This document shows positions 33,608 to 42,359 of a stretch of 64,000 bases of DNA, in pieces. The notes beneath the pieces were generated by a model. It had not been told where the DNA came from. It was given only the letters and a program-made list of their open reading frames with translations, and made no database searches. Source of the stretch: Clostridiales bacterium (lineage in GTDB: Bacteria; Bacillota; Clostridia; Saccharofermentanales; DTU023). The position numbers and the translations under genes are program-made. The stretch is from contig SFFI01000007.1 in the NCBI GenBank assembly GCA_004556925.1, forward strand, positions 1 to 64,000, read 5' to 3'. How positions within the stretch are numbered: position 1 is the stretch's first letter; each line of letters begins with the position of its first letter.

Positions 33608-35429
33608 AGGGGCCTCCTCGCCGTGACCGGCTAACTAGTTCCGGCAGTTGATACTTGTTCTGGAAATTCTGATAGTAGCGTTTATATTCCGCACTATTTT
33701 GGGCTATCCGCATTTTGTATTCGTGACGGTCATAGGAACCTTCCTTGACGTCATTGATATAGAAGGAGATGTTGGCGCAGTGGTCGGAAATTCTTTCCAA
33801 GGCCGTCAAAATATCCGAAAAGACAAAGCCCATTTCAACCGTACAAGCATTGGCCTTGAGTCTTTGGATATGGCGGTCATGGAGTTTGAGATTGAGTTTA
33901 TCAATCACCTCTTCCAGGGCCTCAATTTCCTCTCCCCGATTCGTTTCCCGATTCTCAAAGTAATAGATAGTCAGCTCCAGGACTTCTTGGACCGCACTCA
34001 TGATGATATCCAGTTCGCCCTGGGCTTCCGCAGAAAAGGCAGAGTCCGCATGAACTTGTTTGAGATAGGCTTCCGCGATATGGACGGTGTGGTCCGAGAT
34101 CCGCTCAAAGTCGTTGATGGAGTGCATCATAATGTTGAGCCTAATGCTGTCTTCGTCCCCCAACTGGCGTTGACTCAAGTGGAGGAGATAGGTTTGTAGC
34201 TCATCTTCAAAACTATCGATGAGATTTTCACGGCGGATGACCTTGGCCAGGCGTTTTTCTGTGGGCTTGTGCAACATCTTACAAGCAATGGAAAAACCCT
34301 CATTGGTCAGCTCAGCCATGGCGTTAATGGCCTTGGTCGCTTGGCCTAAGGCAAAGCCCGGGGTATCTAAGAAACGGGGGTCCAGGGTGCTGAGTAATTG
34401 GGCCCGCTCGTCTTTGAGGAAATCGTCCTCCTGGTCCTCATCACTATCCTGGGCGTCGTCATGAACCACAAGAATGGACAGCTTGACCAGCTGGTTATGA
34501 AAGGGCAGGAGCATGACAGTCACCGCAACGTTGAAAATGGTATGGAAAAGGGCAATGCCCGCCATGGGTACGGCATCCTGGAGGAAAGAAAAGGGCCGGA
34601 TAAGGTGCCAGGCGTAGAAGACCAGCATAAAAAACAAGCTACCGATGGCGTTAAAAAGCAGGTGGATAATGGCAGCCCGCTTGGCGTTTTTCTTAGCCCC
34701 GATAGCCGAGAGGAGGGCTGTGATACAGGTACCAATATTTTGCCCCATGATGATAGGAATAGCCGAGGCCCAGGTCACCTGTCCGGTAGCGGCCAAGGCT
34801 TGCAAGATACCGACAGAAGCCGAGGAAGACTGAATAATCGCGGTTAAAATCGCCCCGACCAGAACCCCTAAAATGGGGTTTTCAAACATGACAAAGAGCT
34901 TTTGGAAATTGGGCGAATACTGCAAGGGGGAAATGGCAGAGGACATGACTTCCATACCCATCATGAGGAGGCCAAAACCGAATAGCACCGTACCCAGACT
35001 CACCCGCTTATCTCGCTTGGAAAAGAGGATATAGCTGACGCCAATAACGGCCAGAATAGGGGCAAAGCCGGAGGGATTGAGCAAGCGGAGGAAAAAAGAG
35101 TCCCCCTGGAGGCCGGTCAAACTGAGGATCCAAGCCGTGATCGTGGTGCCGATGTTGGCCCCCATAATGACCCCCACAGCCTGGTTCAAAGTCATAATCC
35201 CAGAGTTAACCAGACCTACAACCATAACGGTCGTGCCCGAAGAGGACTGGATAATAGCGGTAACCGCAGCTCCCAAAAGGACAGCCATGGGCAGGGTCCC
35301 TGTCAAGCGGGAAAGCAGGCGCTCCAAATTATCTGAAGCTGTGGCCTGCAAGCCCTCCCCCATAATGTGCATGCCATAGAGGAAAACTGCGACACCACCA
35401 GCCAAAGTGATTAAATTAAAAATATCCAT
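33600..35429 (-). CDS. Na/Pi cotransporter family protein with PhoU-like domain
   Basis: The 609-residue membrane protein has two inverted Na_Pi_cotrans repeats, each with the QSSS motif (AIIQSSSGTTVMVVGLVNSG near residue 63; AIIQSSSASVGILQALAATG near 198), about nine membrane helices in the first 330 residues, and a cytosolic PhoU-like helical region from about 345 (MLHKPTEKRLAKVIRRENLI; SINDFERISDHTVHIAEAYL; ERISDHCANISFYI). Such proteins take up phosphate with sodium. The end overlaps the next gene by 8 bases. A run of 10-bp direct repeats lies 69-128 bases upstream of the start and could be regulatory. Confidence 0.9.
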   Translation of the reverse strand: MDIFNLITLAGGVAVFLYGMHIMGEGLQATASDNLERLLSRLTGTLPMAVLLGAAVTAIIQSSSGTTVMVVGLVNSGIMTLNQAVGVIMGANIGTTITAWILSLTGLQGDSFFLRLLNPSGFAPILAVIGVSYILFSKRDKRVSLGTVLFGFGLLMMGMEVMSSAISPLQYSPNFQKLFVMFENPILGVLVGAILTAIIQSSSASVGILQALAATGQVTWASAIPIIMGQNIGTCITALLSAIGAKKNAKRAAIIHLLFNAIGSLFFMLVFYAWHLIRPFSFLQDAVPMAGIALFHTIFNVAVTVMLLPFHNQLVKLSILVVHDDAQDSDEDQEDDFLKDERAQLLSTLDPRFLDTPGFALGQATKAINAMAELTNEGFSIACKMLHKPTEKRLAKVIRRENLIDSFEDELQTYLLHLSQRQLGDEDSIRLNIMMHSINDFERISDHTVHIAEAYLKQVHADSAFSAEAQGELDIIMSAVQEVLELTIYYFENRETNRGEEIEALEEVIDKLNLKLHDRHIQRLKANACTVEMGFVFSDILTALERISDHCANISFYINDVKEGSYDRHEYKMRIAQNSAEYKRYYQNFQNKYQLPELVSRSRRGGPYE

Positions 35430-35497
35430 CCCAACAAGCTCCTCATAAAGTCCAACCTGCTAACACATTCGGGCAGGGTCTAGCTTGTTTTTGCAGA

Positions 35498-35557
35498 TTC
35501 AAACACGTTCAAGCATGTTCGACCACCTTAAAGCCCGTTCAACCAGGTTAGACTTAT
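35498..35557. repeat. Six 10-bp tandem repeats upstream of the Na/Pi transporter gene
   Basis: TTCAAACACG, TTCAAGCATG, TTCGACCACC, TTAAAGCCCG, TTCAACCAGG and TTAGACTTAT follow one another without gaps. The TT(C/A)(A/G)A core recurs every 10 bases, close to one helical turn. The block lies 69-128 bases before the transporter start. PhoP/PhoB binding sites are also direct repeats with near-helical period (11 bp), so a phosphate-response site is conceivable but unproven. Otherwise the 35,430-35,846 gap holds a weak hairpin and AT-rich sequence. Confidence 0.5.
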
Positions 35558-35736
35558 AGCTAAATTATAGGGGCAAGCAAGGCAGCTAACAAGCGAGTAC
35601 TTTATTTTAATAAGAGCTTTTAGATGAAGCGAAATGAAATAGATGGAGAGAAATGAAAGAAGAGCAAAATATCAAAATAAGCTAGCAACTTATCCGCCTC
35701 CTCAACCTTGCGCTCTAACTTGCTCACTCAAGAGTA

Positions 35737-35765
35737 AGGCCTTGGAGAAGTGAACTCCAAGGCCT
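35737..35765 (-). terminator. Hairpin after the wall-anchored protein gene
   Basis: AGGCCTTGGAG pairs with CTCCAAGGCCT (11 bp, 7-base loop). On the minus strand it lies about 80 bases past the stop of the LPATG protein and is followed by TACTCTTGAG, a poor T tract. It is a likely but weak terminator. Confidence 0.5.
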
Positions 35766-35846
35766 ATAAAGGTGCATCCCGTTATGGCACTATTGGCCAC
35801 AATCATCTAAAGACTCATCAATACACGCATCGCGATAGTCCCAGTA

Positions 35847-38351
35847 CTAACCGCGTTTCTTCAGCAGCAGGCCAGCAATAGCAAGGCCAAGGCCCATCAA
35901 CAAGGCGGAAGTGGCGTGCACACTGCCAGTAGCCGGCAGATTCATAATCTGACCGCTGCTGGGGGCAGATAAAGTCGCACCATCCACGGACTTACCATAA
36001 GCTACTGTAGGACCCACAAAACCCGCTTGTGGAGAGCTTTCTCCTGGTCGCACAGTGGGAAGTGTTACATGCGGACGGTCAGATCCTGGTCCTACCAGAC
36101 CGGGTTGCGTTTCGCTTGTCGGAAGAGTAGGCAGAGCCTGGCTTGGTTCGGGAACCGGGATGGTAGTTCCCTCACTTGGCTGACTAGGCTGCGTAGGCTC
36201 TCCAGGTTTTGGGTCTGTTGGCACCTCAGGCTTGGTTTCAGTAGGATGTGGATCTGTAGGATGTGGATCTGTAGGATTTTCATCCGTGGGTTTTGTAGTG
36301 GGATCCGAACTAGTAGTTGCATTCTTAATAATAATGGGATCAACTTTAAGACCAACCGTGAAGGCTTGGTCATTCGCTTTCTGGTAACCCTCAGGAGCTG
36401 CGTCCTCAGTTATGATGTAGTAGCCGCGCATCAGAAGCAGGGACACAGGAGTCAAACTGCCATCCTCTTGTTTGAGTGACAGCTTTCCCTCTGCATTGGA
36501 GATTAATTTTTGTAATTTGACACCTGCTTTGTTGGAAGCCACTTGCCACTTATTTCCATTTGCGTCAGATTCATAAATTGTAAATGTAGCGCCAGCAAGG
36601 GCATTACCCTGCTCATCTTGCTTGGTAATATTCACCAAAGAATAGTTATCTACCGTACCTCCTATATAGTCCTCTTTTACAGGAGAATTTACAGTATATT
36701 TGCCCTTGACAACATCATCAAGCGCAGCTTTCTCACATTTGATAGGTATGCAGTAATCATCCACTTTAGGATTGCAGGTGGGAATTTCTTGGGCATAGTA
36801 GCTAGCAGTATTGTAATATAGAGGATTTTTTTCAGCGTCTAAGCTTGTAGAAGGATTGGCAATCTTAACATTGAATACCAGGATTAAATAGCCGCCTCCC
36901 TCTGCAAAATGGGGATTTTGAAAGTTTTTGATATGAAACTTGAAGCCCTTACCCACCGTCTTATTAAGTCCACCAGCATTCTCTATTATTTGTTGTTCTT
37001 CCGCTGTAAGTGGCTGGCCAAAAGGCTTTTCGACTAAAATATTTTGTGGGATCGTAGCTTGTTCCATAGAGTCCAAACTTGGTTTCCCATTAATGATGTC
37101 ATAACGGTTCAGAACTAGGGTTTTTTCTTCGTAGCTAGCAGAGCGTGGGGCAAAAGGCGTGGTTGCTTCGGCCGTGAGGAAATATATCTCATATAGCTCC
37201 GCTTCCATGCGGGTTTCCTTATCCCCCTCCCCTATGTACGCCTGCTTGTTGGAGGAGTTAAAAAATGCATTACCGATAATCTTACCTGATCCTAGGCCAA
37301 AAAAAGCTCGGAAATTATTGTCCTCAAAGCGGAGGTTGATATCAGGCGTGTCATAAATAAAAAACTCATTCTGTTTACCAAGCTTTGTTCCTATGCCAAT
37401 GTTATAAAACATAGATCCTTCGCCGAGTTCACCCTCCTTTTGATAGCTACCACGCGTTTTATAGAACTCTACTATACTCGTTTGGGGGTTAGGCTTAGAA
37501 AATCTAAACGTAACAGTTTTGTCTTGTGGTTGATCGTTAATGAAGAGCTTATAAGTCTGATCCACATGGCTAGCGCTAGGATTTTTATCAAAGTAGTCGA
37601 CGAGCCGCGAAGTCTCAATTTCTAGCGCAGAGTGGATATCAATTTGAAAATTTCTGTCAAGGGCCTTGAAGCTTAACTCGGCAGATATGGGGCGAGAAAT
37701 CTTGAGGTCCGCCAACCTTCCCTCATCTCCCTCAACGGATTTCTTTTCGGTAAATTTATATGGGTATTGCAGGTAGCTCGAACTATATGGGTCTGGTTTT
37801 AATTCCACCTTTAACGTGGTACCCTCGGCAACCTTGCCACTGGTTACAACATTGTAGTCGATATGTATTTTGAAATAGTGGCTATCAAAAGGGATAGGAT
37901 CCGTCGTATTAAACAAGTCCTCCTCAGAATTAAGGTTGGTTGTAATACTTGCCTTAACAGCTTCTGCTGCAAGAGTGGGGGCCGCATTCTGCATAAGCAT
38001 AAGTGGGGCCAGAGTCTGGTTTTGCTGGTCATTCTCCGCATCCTGATCACTTGTAAGCGTTGCATCATGAATAACCAGATCTTCTAGTATATCTTCTGCG
38101 CTTATATCACTTTTAACCAGATTCTCAAGTGCATCCTCTGTGCTTGTATCTGTTTCAACCAGATTTCCCAGTATATCTTCTGCGCTTATATCATTTTTAA
38201 CCAGATCATCAAATACATCTTCTGTGCTTGTATTTCCGGATAAAAAAGGGACTAGGTCTTCCCCATCCGCTAAGCTAATTGTCGGAAACATAGCGTTGAA
38301 AGCCATAAGCAAAATGATGAGAAGGCTTAATATATTCACTGACTTCTTCAT
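35847..38351 (-). CDS. LPXTG-type wall-anchored surface protein with SpaA-like domain
   Basis: The start is the ATG at 38351 (MKKSVNILSLLI), 7 bases from AGGAGA. The 834-residue product has a signal peptide (cleavage near ISLADG), then 14-15-residue repeats of the type NDISAEDILGNLVETD (about residues 35-95). A long beta-rich, probably adhesin-like part follows. A SpaA/prealbumin-like domain comes next (VNITKQDEQGNALAGATFTI; GYYITEDAAPEGYQ with the E-box-like EDAAPEGY). Then comes a Pro/Thr-rich spacer with TDPHPTDPHPTETKP, and the sorting signal LPATG at about 805-809, a hydrophobic segment and KKRG. Sortase would link it to peptidoglycan. Low G+C compared with its neighbours suggests acquisition. 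No sortase gene is seen in the window. Confidence 0.87.
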   Translation of the reverse strand: MKKSVNILSLLIILLMAFNAMFPTISLADGEDLVPFLSGNTSTEDVFDDLVKNDISAEDILGNLVETDTSTEDALENLVKSDISAEDILEDLVIHDATLTSDQDAENDQQNQTLAPLMLMQNAAPTLAAEAVKASITTNLNSEEDLFNTTDPIPFDSHYFKIHIDYNVVTSGKVAEGTTLKVELKPDPYSSSYLQYPYKFTEKKSVEGDEGRLADLKISRPISAELSFKALDRNFQIDIHSALEIETSRLVDYFDKNPSASHVDQTYKLFINDQPQDKTVTFRFSKPNPQTSIVEFYKTRGSYQKEGELGEGSMFYNIGIGTKLGKQNEFFIYDTPDINLRFEDNNFRAFFGLGSGKIIGNAFFNSSNKQAYIGEGDKETRMEAELYEIYFLTAEATTPFAPRSASYEEKTLVLNRYDIINGKPSLDSMEQATIPQNILVEKPFGQPLTAEEQQIIENAGGLNKTVGKGFKFHIKNFQNPHFAEGGGYLILVFNVKIANPSTSLDAEKNPLYYNTASYYAQEIPTCNPKVDDYCIPIKCEKAALDDVVKGKYTVNSPVKEDYIGGTVDNYSLVNITKQDEQGNALAGATFTIYESDANGNKWQVASNKAGVKLQKLISNAEGKLSLKQEDGSLTPVSLLLMRGYYIITEDAAPEGYQKANDQAFTVGLKVDPIIIKNATTSSDPTTKPTDENPTDPHPTDPHPTETKPEVPTDPKPGEPTQPSQPSEGTTIPVPEPSQALPTLPTSETQPGLVGPGSDRPHVTLPTVRPGESSPQAGFVGPTVAYGKSVDGATLSAPSSGQIMNLPATGSVHATSALLMGLGLAIAGLLLKKRG

Positions 38352-38562
38352 TACGAGTTCTCCTGTCTGCATATGCTTTATTAATCTTATAAAAAACAAA
38401 ACGATTTAGCCATACTTAAAAGTCACAAATTTATTACATGCCAGGCTCGCTTAGAGCATAAGTTGTATGTTGATAACGCTAGTTTCTGGCAGAATCTGCC
38501 TTGGGAAAAAATACCTGTAAACCCCACTCCAATCAGACCAGAAGGTTATATTTGCAAGCATC

Positions 38563-38605
38563 AAAAAAGGACGCCACATGTGCAGATTTACACGTTGACG
38601 TCCTC
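38563..38605 (-). terminator. Terminator after tRNA-Phe
   Basis: On the minus strand AGGACGTCAACGTGTA and the complementary TGCACATGTGGCGTCCT form a long stem with a few mismatches, followed by TTTTTT (38563-38568). It ends the tRNA-Asp/tRNA-Phe transcript. Confidence 0.8.
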
Positions 38606-38608
38606 TTT

Positions 38609-38684
38609 TGGTGCCCAGAGTCGGAATCGAACCAACGACACGGGGATTTTCAGTCCCCTGCTCTACCGACTGAGCTATCTGGGC
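38609..38684 (-). tRNA. tRNA-Phe (anticodon GAA)
   Basis: On the minus strand the acceptor GCCCAGA pairs with TCTGGGC, followed by A and an encoded CCA. The anticodon arm GGGGA-CTGAAAA-TCCCC gives GAA for phenylalanine. The D arm (AGCTCAGTCGGTAGAGC) and T arm (TTGGTTCGATTCCGA) are canonical. Confidence 0.95.
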
Positions 38685-38686
38685 TT

Positions 38687-38718
38687 AAAAGCCTACCGGC
38701 CCTTAAAGGGCCGGTAGG
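38687..38718 (-). terminator. Strong hairpin with T tract between tRNA-Asp and tRNA-Phe
   Basis: CCTACCGGCCCTT (38692-38704) and AAGGGCCGGTAGG (38706-38718) form a 13-bp stem followed on the minus strand by CTTTT. It looks like a full terminator placed between two adjacent tRNA genes, directly after tRNA-Asp, so tRNA-Phe would depend on read-through or its own promoter. It may instead aid 3' processing. Confidence 0.65.
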
Positions 38719-38796
38719 TGGCGACGCAGATGGGGCTCGAACCCACGACCTCCAGCGTGACAGGCTGGCATTCTAAACCAACTGAACTACTGCGCC
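38719..38796 (-). tRNA. tRNA-Asp (anticodon GTC)
   Basis: On the minus strand the acceptor GGCGCAG pairs with CTGCGTC (one G-T pair), then G and an encoded CCA. The anticodon arm CCAGC-CTGTCAC-GCTGG gives GTC for aspartate. The D arm (GTTCAGTTGGTTTAGAAT) and T arm (GTGGGTTCGAGCCCC) are canonical. Confidence 0.93.
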
Positions 38797-38883
38797 AGGT
38801 GCGTTTTGAAACGCTTGTGTATAGTAGCAGAGAAATCTGATAAATGCAAGGCTTTTTATTGCGCGGCTTTTAGCGGGGCTTAT

Positions 38884-39504
38884 TTAACTTGTGAGCTCCT
38901 CCATCTCTACTATTTTACAGGCAGTCTGCTCTAGCAATTCTTGGGTATGGCAGGTCATGATTAAGGTCTTATCCGGGCTAGAAAATTCTGCTAGACAGGT
39001 TAGGAGGATGTCTATCGCTTTTTTATCTAAAGCATTAAAAGGTTCATCTAATATTAAATAACGAGGGTTTTCCATGAAGGCCTGGATTAAGCGCAGTTTC
39101 TGCCGCATACCCTGGGAGTAAACGCGGTAAACACGGTCGATGTCTTTGTCCATGCGAAAGCGGCTGACCCAAGCTCTTATTTCTGGGGTTTGCACTCGTT
39201 TTCTCAGAGAAGCCAAGAAAACTAAGTTTTCCCACCCGGTCCAGTTTTGCATAAATTCCGGTTGGTTAATGCTAATGCCAGCCTCAGGAAGGAAGTCAAA
39301 GTCTTCACCCAGAACCTGATCGTCCACAATAATGTTGCCCTCATCCGGCTGAGAAAGACCCGTTATGAGTTGCAAAAAGACACTTTTCCCACTCCCATTA
39401 GGCCCTACCAGGCAGTAGCTCTCACCCTCCGCAAAAGTGTAATTGACATCCGATAAGATGGTCACCTGTTTAAAGCTTTTTGTAACATGGTTTAGCTGAA
39501 TCAT
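38884..39504 (-). CDS. ABC transporter ATP-binding protein
   Basis: I choose the ATG at 39504 (MIQLNHVTKSF), 9 bases from GAGGA; the longer frame to 39624 would add sequence without family support. The 206-residue ATPase has Walker A GPNGSGKS (34-41), a Q-loop (SINQPEF), signature YSQGMRQKL (an LSGGQ variant), Walker B YLILDEPF and the H-loop (MTCHTQE). Small size and the YSQGM signature fit exporters of the bacteriocin-immunity, Na+ or drug-export kind. With the two membrane proteins at 39,563 and 40,966 it forms one transporter operon. Low G+C is shared by all three. Confidence 0.88.
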   Translation of the reverse strand: MIQLNHVTKSFKQVTILSDVNYTFAEGESYCLVGPNGSGKSVFLQLITGLSQPDEGNIIVDDQVLGEDFDFLPEAGISINQPEFMQNWTGWENLVFLASLRKRVQTPEIRAWVSRFRMDKDIDRVYRVYSQGMRQKLRLIQAFMENPRYLILDEPFNALDKKAIDILLTCLAEFSSPDKTLIMTCHTQELLEQTACKIVEMEELTS

Positions 39505-39562
39505 ATATAAGTTCCTCAAATACTTTAATATCCCAATTTTCTTCTTATTGCTTATTGCGCGT

Positions 39563-40969
39563 TCAAATTTTCTTAAGCTGAAGGCGAGCCCCAAGGCTAG
39601 CAAGGCCTGTCCCCAGGAGGGCAAGTAAGAGAGATATCAGTTGCCGATTATTGTCGAGACAAAGGCCTAAACCAGGAAATAGTGGATGCAATTTCTGTAC
39701 AAATACGAGCAACCCTAAAATCAGACTGATATAGAGCAGATGGCGGCTATCTTCATGGACCAAATTAGCTAAAGAAAGGTAGAAAGCTAAGTTAAAGGCC
39801 CAGATGGCAAGCTTGAGCCAAAACAGTAATAGATGTGATACCGAAGCGAGCGGGAGCGCTAGACTATCACCAGCAGGCCCTAAAACATGCATACCTCCAT
39901 ATACTAGCGTAAAGGCAAGTAAGGTTCGCCCCAGGGCCTTAGCTGCCCAAACCAGGCTGAAACGCGCCATCATGGCAAAGGCTTGATGCCAACGCCTGAA
40001 GCGGCTAAAAATGAGGCTGGCGGTAGTTGAAAACTCAGAAGCCGCAACCCAAGTTGGCCAAAAAAATATAAAAAGAAAGAGCAAAAATTTTAAGCAATTC
40101 CAGTAACTTACAGCGCTCGCAACCGAGTCCTGCATAAAATCCGTATTAAAAAATGCTTGATAACAATAGATCTGTGCCCGACTTAAACCTAAAGGCTCCG
40201 AACTGGCGCTGCCCAGGGCAATGAATAAAAAATACAGGCCAAGGTAGCAGGTGTAACGCAGCCTACTCGCGAGATTGTCTAGGCAGCACATTTCTCCCCT
40301 TGCAGTACGCTGAGGGGCTAAACATTTTCTGACCAGCCTTTGAAATCGGCCATACTGCCAAAGATGCCAAATATAAATACCTAATAAATGACCAACATAG
40401 GTCATCGCCAATAGTAAACAGAAGTTCATCCCACCGTATCGGCTTAAGGAATAAGGCGCGGTCCAAATATTCCAGCTCTCACGTGGCAAAAGATAAAACA
40501 TTATCATGACCAAGGCTAGGCCTACAAATGCCACGTTGCTATGCCTAGCTTGCAACGCTACACAATAATAAACGTAGATTAAAAGGCAAAGAGCATGCAT
40601 CGAGAAAAAATAGATGAGTAAGCCCTCAAAGACAAAATGTAGCTGAAAGAACCAAGTGAAAGCAGCAGTTCCCAAGAACACTAGACTGAGCTGCAGCGCA
40701 TACAAGTTGAAATACTGATAGATATACAGGAGAAATATGCGGTTTAAGTTGTTGCAACGAATTCGTATCCATTGGGAGTCAAGCTGTCCTTGAAAAGCAT
40801 AGGCAGAGAATGCTAAAACAAAATAATACTGTATGCCGTATTGAAAATAATTGATGGGCTCACTGGCAGACCTAAAAAGATTGATGCCTAATAGGCTGAT
40901 TAAGCCATATAAAAGCAAAAAGTACAGGATACTAGGCAAAGATTTTTTTAGCCAACTGAGTTTATTCAT
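39563..40969 (-). CDS. Membrane protein, probable ABC exporter permease subunit (larger)
   Basis: The 468-residue product has about 10-12 membrane helices throughout and a basic N-terminus (MNKLSWLKKSLPS). No family motif stands out. The gene starts 4 bases inside the end of the preceding permease gene (ATGA-type overlap) and is followed after 58 bases by the ATP-binding protein gene, so by position it is one of two permease subunits. Two different permeases with one ATPase recall the LanFEG or ABC-2 layout. The GC content is low compared with the surrounding housekeeping genes, which suggests transfer. Substrate unknown. Confidence 0.65.
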   Translation of the reverse strand: MNKLSWLKKSLPSILYFLLLYGLISLLGINLFRSASEPINYFQYGIQYYFVLAFSAYAFQGQLDSQWIRIRCNNLNRIFLLYIYQYFNLYALQLSLVFLGTAAFTWFFQLHFVFEGLLIYFFSMHALCLLIYVYYCVALQARHSNVAFVGLALVMIMFYLLPRESWNIWTAPYSLSRYGGMNFCLLLAMTYVGHLLGIYIWHLWQYGRFQRLVRKCLAPQRTARGEMCCLDNLASRLRYTCYLGLYFLFIALGSASSEPLGLSRAQIYCYQAFFNTDFMQDSVASAVSYWNCLKFLLFLFIFFWPTWVAASEFSTTASLIFSRFRRWHQAFAMMARFSLVWAAKALGRTLLAFTLVYGGMHVLGPAGDSLALPLASVSHLLLFWLKLAIWAFNLAFYLSLANLVHEDSRHLLYISLILGLLVFVQKLHPLFPGLGLCLDNNRQLISLLLALLGTGLASLGARLQLKKI

Positions 40970-41841
40970 ACATTGATACTTAAAAAGTCCGCATGTTTTT
41001 TACAACGGAAATATATACTCAAAGCACTAAGAAGACTCACCGGCACTAGTAAAGCAAGCATAATTCCCAAGGTAGACGTATGGTGCGGAATGGCATCAGG
41101 TGCTATAACAATAAGCGGTCCAAAATAGTAAAAATATGTCTGCCAACCGGGTATGGGTAAAGCCCCCAGCAAATACTGGGAAATAAGAGTACCGCCCATC
41201 AACCAAAAAACAGGGAAAAGAAATCCTTCCACTTGATTTTTTGCCCATAAGGCGAGATTGGCGGCTTGGTAGAAAAAGCCCAATGGAACAAAGAAATAAG
41301 TAAAGGTATCCCGAATGATCAGATAAAGAGGATATTGATTGCGGATGAAATCAAAAGACACAATATCTAATAAAAATTGTGGCGGTATATTATCCGGGCT
41401 ACCAGGTTGCATAAACAGGGCCATCAGGAGATACATAAAAAGATAGGATAGGAAGATCGCTAAAGTATACTTAATCGCGATATACCAGGCTAGTTGTCTG
41501 TGTAAAATCAGTTTACAGGAGCTACGCGAGGCCATGTTCACCATGAGTTGACGTTTATAGCGCAAATACTCAACAGCTACAAATCCCGTAAAGATAGGCA
41601 AAAGAAACTGATACAAATAATGTATGTTGAAGGCAATTTCGGACATCCCTAGGTCTACACACAGGTATTCCACCAAATTACGCCAAATATGGTCCTTCGA
41701 TAGCATTAACTGAAACTTCACAAAAGTGATCAAAGCATAGGAATGGATAATATAGGCTAGCGATAATGTAATATGGGTCAAGGCCAGACCAAAAAACCTC
41801 TTATCAAATATTTTACCTAATGCTAAGCGGTTAAAAAGCAT
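40966..41841 (-). CDS. Membrane protein, probable ABC exporter permease subunit (smaller)
   Basis: The 291-residue product has about six membrane helices, a large N-terminal loop between helices 1 and 2 (AYIIHSYALITFVKFQLML region), and a basic C-terminus (YFRCKKHADFLSINV). This is the ABC-2-like pattern, but sequence motifs are not recognisable. It is the first gene of the three-gene transporter operon and overlaps the next by 4 bases. Its promoter should lie in the AT-rich 41,842-42,100 region, which contains no gene. Confidence 0.6.
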   Translation of the reverse strand: MLFNRLALGKIFDKRFFGLALTHITLSLAYIIHSYALITFVKFQLMLSKDHIWRNLVEYLCVDLGMSEIAFNIHYLYQFLLPIFTGFVAVEYLRYKRQLMVNMASRSSCKLILHRQLAWYIAIKYTLAIFLSYLFMYLLMALFMQPGSPDNIPPQFLLDIVSFDFIRNQYPLYLIIRDTFTYFFVPLGFFYQAANLALWAKNQVEGFLFPVFWLMGGTLISQYLLGALPIPGWQTYFYYFGPLIVIAPDAIPHHTSTLGIMLALLVPVSLLSALSIYFRCKKHADFLSINV

Positions 41842-42120
41842 GGCTCTTGACCCTCATGAATTATGATCCTAACTTTTGTGTTCTAGTATGATAAATGATA
41901 GCGAAGTTAATACTCTTATGCGTACCGATGCGCCAGGACATAGTGTATTTACCAAGCCTTTCCCACGCCAGAAAAGTCACTTAATCACTAGTCTGTTTTA
42001 TAAAATATAAAACACAAAACACACCTATTAGGAAAGCAAGCTACATAGACCAGCGGCAATACTTAAAATACCCACTACCAGAAACCTTTCTAAGATGATT
42101 TCGCGGTCTTGGTCCAGGAA

Positions 42121-42349
42121 TTGGTGGCATTCTAGGGAAATAGCCTTTTGCCGCCAAGGGACTAATCAAGCATGAAATAAAAAATGGTGGCATTCTAGCC
42201 AAAATAGGATTTTGCCGCCAAGGGACTAGTCAAGCACGAAATGAATATTGGTGGCATTCTGGTAAAAAGCGCATTTAGCCGCCAATAAATTGGTCAAGCA
42301 AAAAGTGGATATTGGTGGCAAAAGACCCAAATAACGAATTTCCCACCAA
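42121..42349. repeat. Palindrome array D: four units, period 63-64 bp, TTGGTGGC/GCCGCCAA stems
   Basis: Units start at 42121, 42184, 42248 and 42312. Each is a 37-38 bp imperfect palindrome with TTGGTGGC on the left and TTGCCGCCAA, TAGCCGCCAA or TTCCCACCAA on the right, followed by a 26-bp spacer with the shared core GTCAAGCA. In units 1-3 the arms pair with one G-T (U) pair; in unit 4 TTGGTGG faces CCACCAA exactly. The unit plan (38 + 26 bp) and stem class are the same as in array C at 57,991, nearly 16 kb away. The array fills the gap between the ABC permease and EamA genes. The part 41,842-42,120 holds no other structure that I can see. Confidence 0.8.
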
Positions 42350-42359
42350 AACCTACGCG

